Positions 49,601-55,600 of a DNA stretch of 64,000 nt are shown here, piece by piece. Origin of the DNA: Atriophallophorus winterbourni (lineage: Eukaryota > Platyhelminthes > Trematoda > Plagiorchiida > Microphallidae). How positions within the stretch are numbered: the stretch's first letter is position 1; every line of letters starts with the position of its first letter. The position numbers and the translations under genes were made by a program. The notes under the pieces are model-generated. The model saw only the letters and a program-made list of their open reading frames with translations. It had not been told where the DNA came from and did no database searches. The stretch spans positions 1-64,000 of the forward strand of contig JACCGJ010019479.1 of assembly GCA_013407085.1 (NCBI GenBank), given 5' to 3'.

Positions 49601-52600
49601 GTCCCTTGAAACCCACTTTCTTAAAAAGTGCATTGAGAGACTTTGCCAAACATACGTGGCAACTACACAGGAGAAATATCCCGTTTGGCGTGGGTGGTCC
49701 AGGTTTCACTGCCGTACAGTAAAGCATTTAGTACGCACGCGCTGTATACCATCATAGTTGTCTTTACAGTCAACTTGCAGTTGCCCCAGACACGAGTCAA
49801 AATGACAGCTGCTCTGCCAATTTCCTCATCAATCTCCGTGTCTAGCGAGAGGTTATCCGAAATGGTTGAACCAGGATATGTAAAATTGTGCATTGGTTGA
49901 AGCTGGCAGTTTCCAACATGGATGATTGGAGGCGATGCAATCCCTTGACTAATGACTTTGCTTTTGCTCATGCTGAACGTTGGCCAAAAGTTATAGCATG
50001 CCGACGAAAAACAGTCCATTAACGACTGGAAGTGTTCTTGGTAGTGGGCAATAACGGCTGCATCGTCAACAAACAGCGAGTCACGGATTAGCACACGGCG
50101 TACCTTGTTTTGTCCTCTCAACCGGTTCAGATTGAAAAGCTTGCATCACTTCGCGAGCAACAACGACGCCTAGGCAAATTTCAAAGGCTTCTGAACTGAA
50201 ACCTTTAAAATCGACTGAACCCTTCATGCAAGAGCGGAACGAAATAACGAGTTTGAACAGTCTTGGGGCGCAGCCTATAAGATCAAGCATTTTTAAAAAC
50301 TTTCTCAATTGACTTAGTTGAACGTCTTCGTTAAATCCATCATAAACTGCGTATAATGCATACGCTGTTCCCGAAAGTTTCTTGAAGTTGTCTCATGGAG
50401 AAGATCATGTCAACGGCTGATCTTTTCCTGCAGAAGCCACATTGAGATTCGGAGTAAACTCTATCAGCTAAAACTTGTAGACTGATCTGTAACAATTTAG
50501 CAAATAATTCGTTTACAACATTCAGATGGGAAATTACTGTGTAATGGTTGCAGTCACCTCTATCACCCTTTTTCTTAAATAGCGTGATGATCTTCGTCTC
50601 TCGCATCTCTTCTGGACACACTCCTGCCAGCATTGCAGAAGTCAGTTTTGAAGAGGCTGTAATAATGCTGTTCCACGGCATTTGATGTACTCAGGTGGAA
50701 TTTCGTCGTCACTTGGTGTCTTTCCATTTGCTAAGCGGTCGATTGCCCCATTGAACTCATCAAGAGTAAGGGGAGTATCTAGATGCTCAGTGTTTGGCAA
50801 AAGCTCAACATTTTCAATACATGGGTAAAACCGTACTGTCCCCTAGAGTAGAGAGAGGAGAAGTGCATTACCCATCTTTCCATCTGCTGAGTTTTGTCTA
50901 ACAATCGGGTCACCAGATACATACTTAATGGGAGCCGTTTTAAGTTTGTTTGGACCAATGGCTCTATCGATCCCATCAAACATACCGTGAAAATTTCCAG
51001 TATCCGCAGCTTTTGGGATTAAGGCTAAATGTCTGTCCAATAGTCATTTGCACATCGTCTTGTGGTCTGTTATACCTTATTTCTAGCTACTCTTAAAAGT
51101 CGTAAGTTTTCATCTGTTGGCATACCTTTGAACCTCAAGAATGCTGACCGTTTCTCATCTAACACAGCAGTCATCTCAGAAGCTTTTGCTTCGAACCAGT
51201 CGCTCGTTTGAGCTTTCTTCGGACCGTAAGTAAAAAGTGCGACTCATCATATGCAGCTTTTTAGCGATTCTCAGTTTTCTGAAGCCGATTCCAGCGGGCT
51301 TGTCTTGTTGAACTTGGCTGTGAAGGCTTTTTGCAAATCGCGCAGCTAGATTAGTTTGGCACATGCGAGTGACGTATATACTTGGTTTAGCAGACAATTT
51401 GGTCTGGTAAGCTTACTCTTCTATAGAATCTGTAGCTATTTAAGTCCCACCCATCCCTATCTTTTAGGATTTTACTTTTTCATGGTTCTGTGGCAGTTAA
51501 GCATTCGGTACGTACTACCAGTGTAATGCTGTCTATGATGATGATAATGATGGTGAAAGCTCAACTATGAGTGCATAAGTTTTGCACAAACCAGCGAATT
51601 GTCGGTGCTCCTAACAAGAAGAAAATCGAGCTAATGCCAACGCTTAGAGCGAGGATGTTTGCAATAGACTTTATGCTGTGGTTTTGTTTGAAAGAAAGTT
51701 TTACAGATACAAAGACTAAACTGTATCCACATTTCTAAACGTCGTTGTCCATTTTCATTGGTTTAACCTGCCGAGACAATTTTGCCAAGACTCGTAATCT
51801 GCACAAACTCTGACATTGAAATCACCCAATACCACTACACTTTTTATTGTTGCACGTTTTTAAGGACTGTTGTGGGGTTATGATAAAAGCGTCTTTTTCA
51901 GCAGGCGTCGCAGAGAGCGTCGGTGCATAAACATTGAACAACGTAATGGTACCAGTAATGCACTTCAGATTTAGAGTCCAAATCCGTTCGCTCCCGCCGC
52001 GGCTTGGTTCTTATGATTTTAGTAAGTCGTTTCGCATGACAAACCCAACTCCATGCAGTCGAGACTCATCAAAACCCCTTCCTTTCCAAAATATGTGTAA
52101 TCTTTTTCTGTTAGCATACTAGGGTCTGGTAATCGCGTCTGTTGCAGAGCAGCCACGTCGACATTCAGCCTCTTCAGCTCATTGTTAATCACAGCTGATT
52201 TTCTTACGCCTCTGAAATGCGAGACGTCGTCATGAATTCTTGTGAGCATGGACCAGACGTTCCAGGTTGCCAGTTTTGGAGCTGATCTGTGTTGGTTAGC
52301 AATTCGTTTCGCTGGTGCGGAAAAACAGTCTGCTTGTCCGTTGAATCGTAATACCCATACGCCCAATAAAGATAGCACCCATGGGCGCCTTATTGGCTGC
52401 AGCCACAGAGGCTGAGCTCTACGCCAATCGAGCCAGAGCTTTTAACCGGTATCTGCTGTTTCCCGTGTTATTATCCGTAGAAGCAAAATCGAGCGTTCTC
52501 TACATTGGTGGGTTTAGATGTACGCCAGAGCAGTTCAATGCAGAGAACTAACGGTTGTTCATGCAGACAGTTCTTCCTCTTCACGACACCACTGAAACCA

Positions 52601-55600
52601 AAGGAACAGCTAGGCTGATACGCTTGGACAACGATGCCGTTTCAGGAATTGGCAGGACAAATTTTAATACAATTGGGGGCTGCCTAACGGGACTTCGGCT
52701 CCGGAATTTGTCTCGAGGTTGAATCCTGAAGCTTTCCCCATGATTGCATGTAACCATGTATAGGTTTGAGATAAAGGTTTTCCTTCCACTAGGTGGACCG
52801 CCTTCATGGACTTACGAGCTAAATCTGCCAGATGCAAACTGGTTTTCAGGCGCCAATCAGCCGCATTCACACCTCCGTCATTTGATGCAGTTCCACCGGC
52901 TTACACAGTCCCGCGCGTACATCTCAGGACCCGGACTTGGTTGTCATAGGCCATAAGATCATTTTCGGAATTGGAAGCTTATCTCTAAAACCGCTCCGGC
53001 CGTGACAATCATGTAAACGGGACTCGAATCTAATCTCAAGCGTGATTTCCCCTGTACCCCTAAGGCCACCGGGAAATACCACATACAATTAACATGACAC
53101 CTGTCGCGACCAAGCCAAAGTGGTACAATACCAAGGTTGGCATGTTAACGAGATTTCACCGTAAAGCATATTTGCGAATTATCGTCAAATCTCGATAATA
53201 TCTCACCTGCCTGGCCCGAGCCAAAGTGGTGTAATACCGAGAGTTGTATAGTATCGAGTTGGCATATTGGCGAGATTTGATTGTAGTCACTTTAAGCATT
53301 TTGAGGGTTTGACGAAGAATTAATCTGTGCTTCGGAATTTAAACATCATGGTTCGCTGTAATAAACTTATTCACCAATAAATTTGAAGTATAGCGTTTCT
53401 AGAATTTGGATCAATTATGGATTTTCATTTGGCAGATGATTGGAGCAGCGTGTGAGCAAGTAAGAGACTGTCCTGCGGCCTGTTCAAAATCAGGTGACCC
53501 TTTTCCTGTGAGTATTTATTTTTTAGAGTTTTTCGTTTCCTTTTTGCCATACCTAATTTTGTGACTGTGATCACACTTTCATCATTAACTTCCGAGTTTC
53601 ATTTCGATGATATAAAATGCATTAGATTACTAAATTTAAAGGTAAAATATGACCTTCGAGAACACGTTGAATTGTACATCGTGCTGCCTTGTTGATGGAT
53701 ATCGTGATACATCGCAGTTATGTGATATTTCTCCTTATTTGGCCTGTGCTTGTTCCAGGTTTCATTTACAAGAGACTATCCACGTATTGTGATTTCACTC
53801 CTTAGGTACGTTGCTAGGTCTGGGCTCCTTGGCTGCGAAAGGATATTGCTCTTTTCGATAATATCTATCACAGAGCAACAAAGTTAGTGATGGGTCTTCG
53901 CAATGTTCCGTACACCGAAAGATTGCGACGTCTGGGTCTATGCGACTTTAACCAAAGGAGGATACGACGCGATATTATTCTGACTTATAGAATTGTGTCT
54001 ACCGATGGACATCCACTAAAACACTTGCTTGATGTGTGTGAAGGGAAAGTGACACGCGGACATACCTTATCCCTTTACGTCCCAAGTTCCCGTATTGACT
54101 GTCGGCGCCATTTTTTCGCCATACGTGCTATAGTTCTTTGGAATTCCCTACCCCAACATGTGGTGGACTCTCCTTGCCTGGCGGCGTTTAAAGTGGAATT
54201 GGACTTACATATGCAAAAGAATAACATTTGTGAGCCTTACATTTGATATTATCTATTGCTTTCATACTATTGTATTTTTTCATGTTTTATTAATACCGTC
54301 ATCTTGTGGTGTTGTAAAGCATTAACTTTTTTAACCATAAATCTTTGAATTTGAATTTAAATTTCGATCGCCGTAGTTATCTATTCCGGTAATGATTTTA
54401 CACATGACCTCCAAGAACTGCATAACGTTCAATAGCAGCTGACGTTATCCATCTGCTCTTGTTTTCGAAGACGCTGTCATTGACCCATTCTTAATTATTC
54501 CCTCGTAAACCAAATTTGCAAGTGTCGGACTCGGTTTTTTTCACTTCGTGCCCTTTTCTTGTGATAAAGCATGATGTTATGTATAACATCCGAGAGCTGA
54601 TAATTTGCAATCTTCGCTAGTACCCGGCACACCTCTAAAATTGCAGACACTGCGAAGTATTCTATCTATTTAAAATTTGCAGAAATTCGGCATTAACTCG
54701 GGAATGATGCTAATGGATTTGAAAGAAATGCGTCTCAAGGATTGGTGGACTATGTGGCAAGCCGAAGCACAAAAGGAGCTCCGTTTACACGGGTACTTAC
54801 CAATTGCAGAGCAGGTAAATTTTCGCATTATGCTATTTTTGAACTCCTAATTCCTGTTCCAATAACGATTGTTGCGTCGTGATAATGTAATTTATTTAAA
54901 TTTACAACAAGTTTGAGAATTTTATTAGTACGCTACAAAAATGCTATTCATCCTAATCTTCAAGATTCCGTTTTTCATCGGTATGGTAATTCGCAGATTA
55001 GCGCTGGAATAATGTAAGATCACTACGTGCGATAACCATAAATTGGTTCCTACTTCATCGCAATCACTTTGCCATCAAGAGTTCAAAATGGGAGCTGTTG
55101 GCACTGATCATATTCTCGTGGGATTAGCCAAAACCGAAAATACGAATAAAACATTGTAACGGTAACAAGAGTACCAGGTTTTAATGTTAGAGCTGATAGT
55201 CATGTTTCAGGAAGACTCTACCAAACCCACAAGATCAAGATCGTTTCGGAGTAGGAAAAATCTTCTGCAAGGTAATTAAATTCATAAAGGGACATAAGAG
55301 CTTGTCATCTAGACTGTAACTGCCTAGCAAGGAACGCATCGACAACAAGAATCGATGACAAGACAATCAAGACAAGACAAAGACAGGTGACGGGTTACGT
55401 AATGTTTGCACTCATCAGGTAAGAACAGTATGATCATGATGCACATGCCTTGAAATAGTGATAAATGGTAAACAAGATATGACATCGTAAGCCACTATTG
55501 AATAAATTTGGCACAATCAACCTATTCAAACACAAGTGCACATGTGCTTTCGTAACCGGGGTTTCTCCTGCCTGTCCAACACAAAGGATTTATCATAAGG

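Larger units (their letters stand above)
48250..49660 (+). mobile_element. CR1-M, 5' part (5' UTR and ORF1) of a CR1
   Basis: 5' UTR at 48250-48695 matches CR1-K. ORF1 follows with KMEQSAARETCVVCAKVVN, a deletion in the PHD finger, CYVCKHCGTKPNESLRAS, NVDERMLRLELSIQNL, RLVRHPSSPHFGEPHLLNI, LLGVPEAAS and SSNYKGD. It stops at about 49660, where RTE-1 begins in opposite orientation. ORF2 is missing. Confidence 0.8.
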
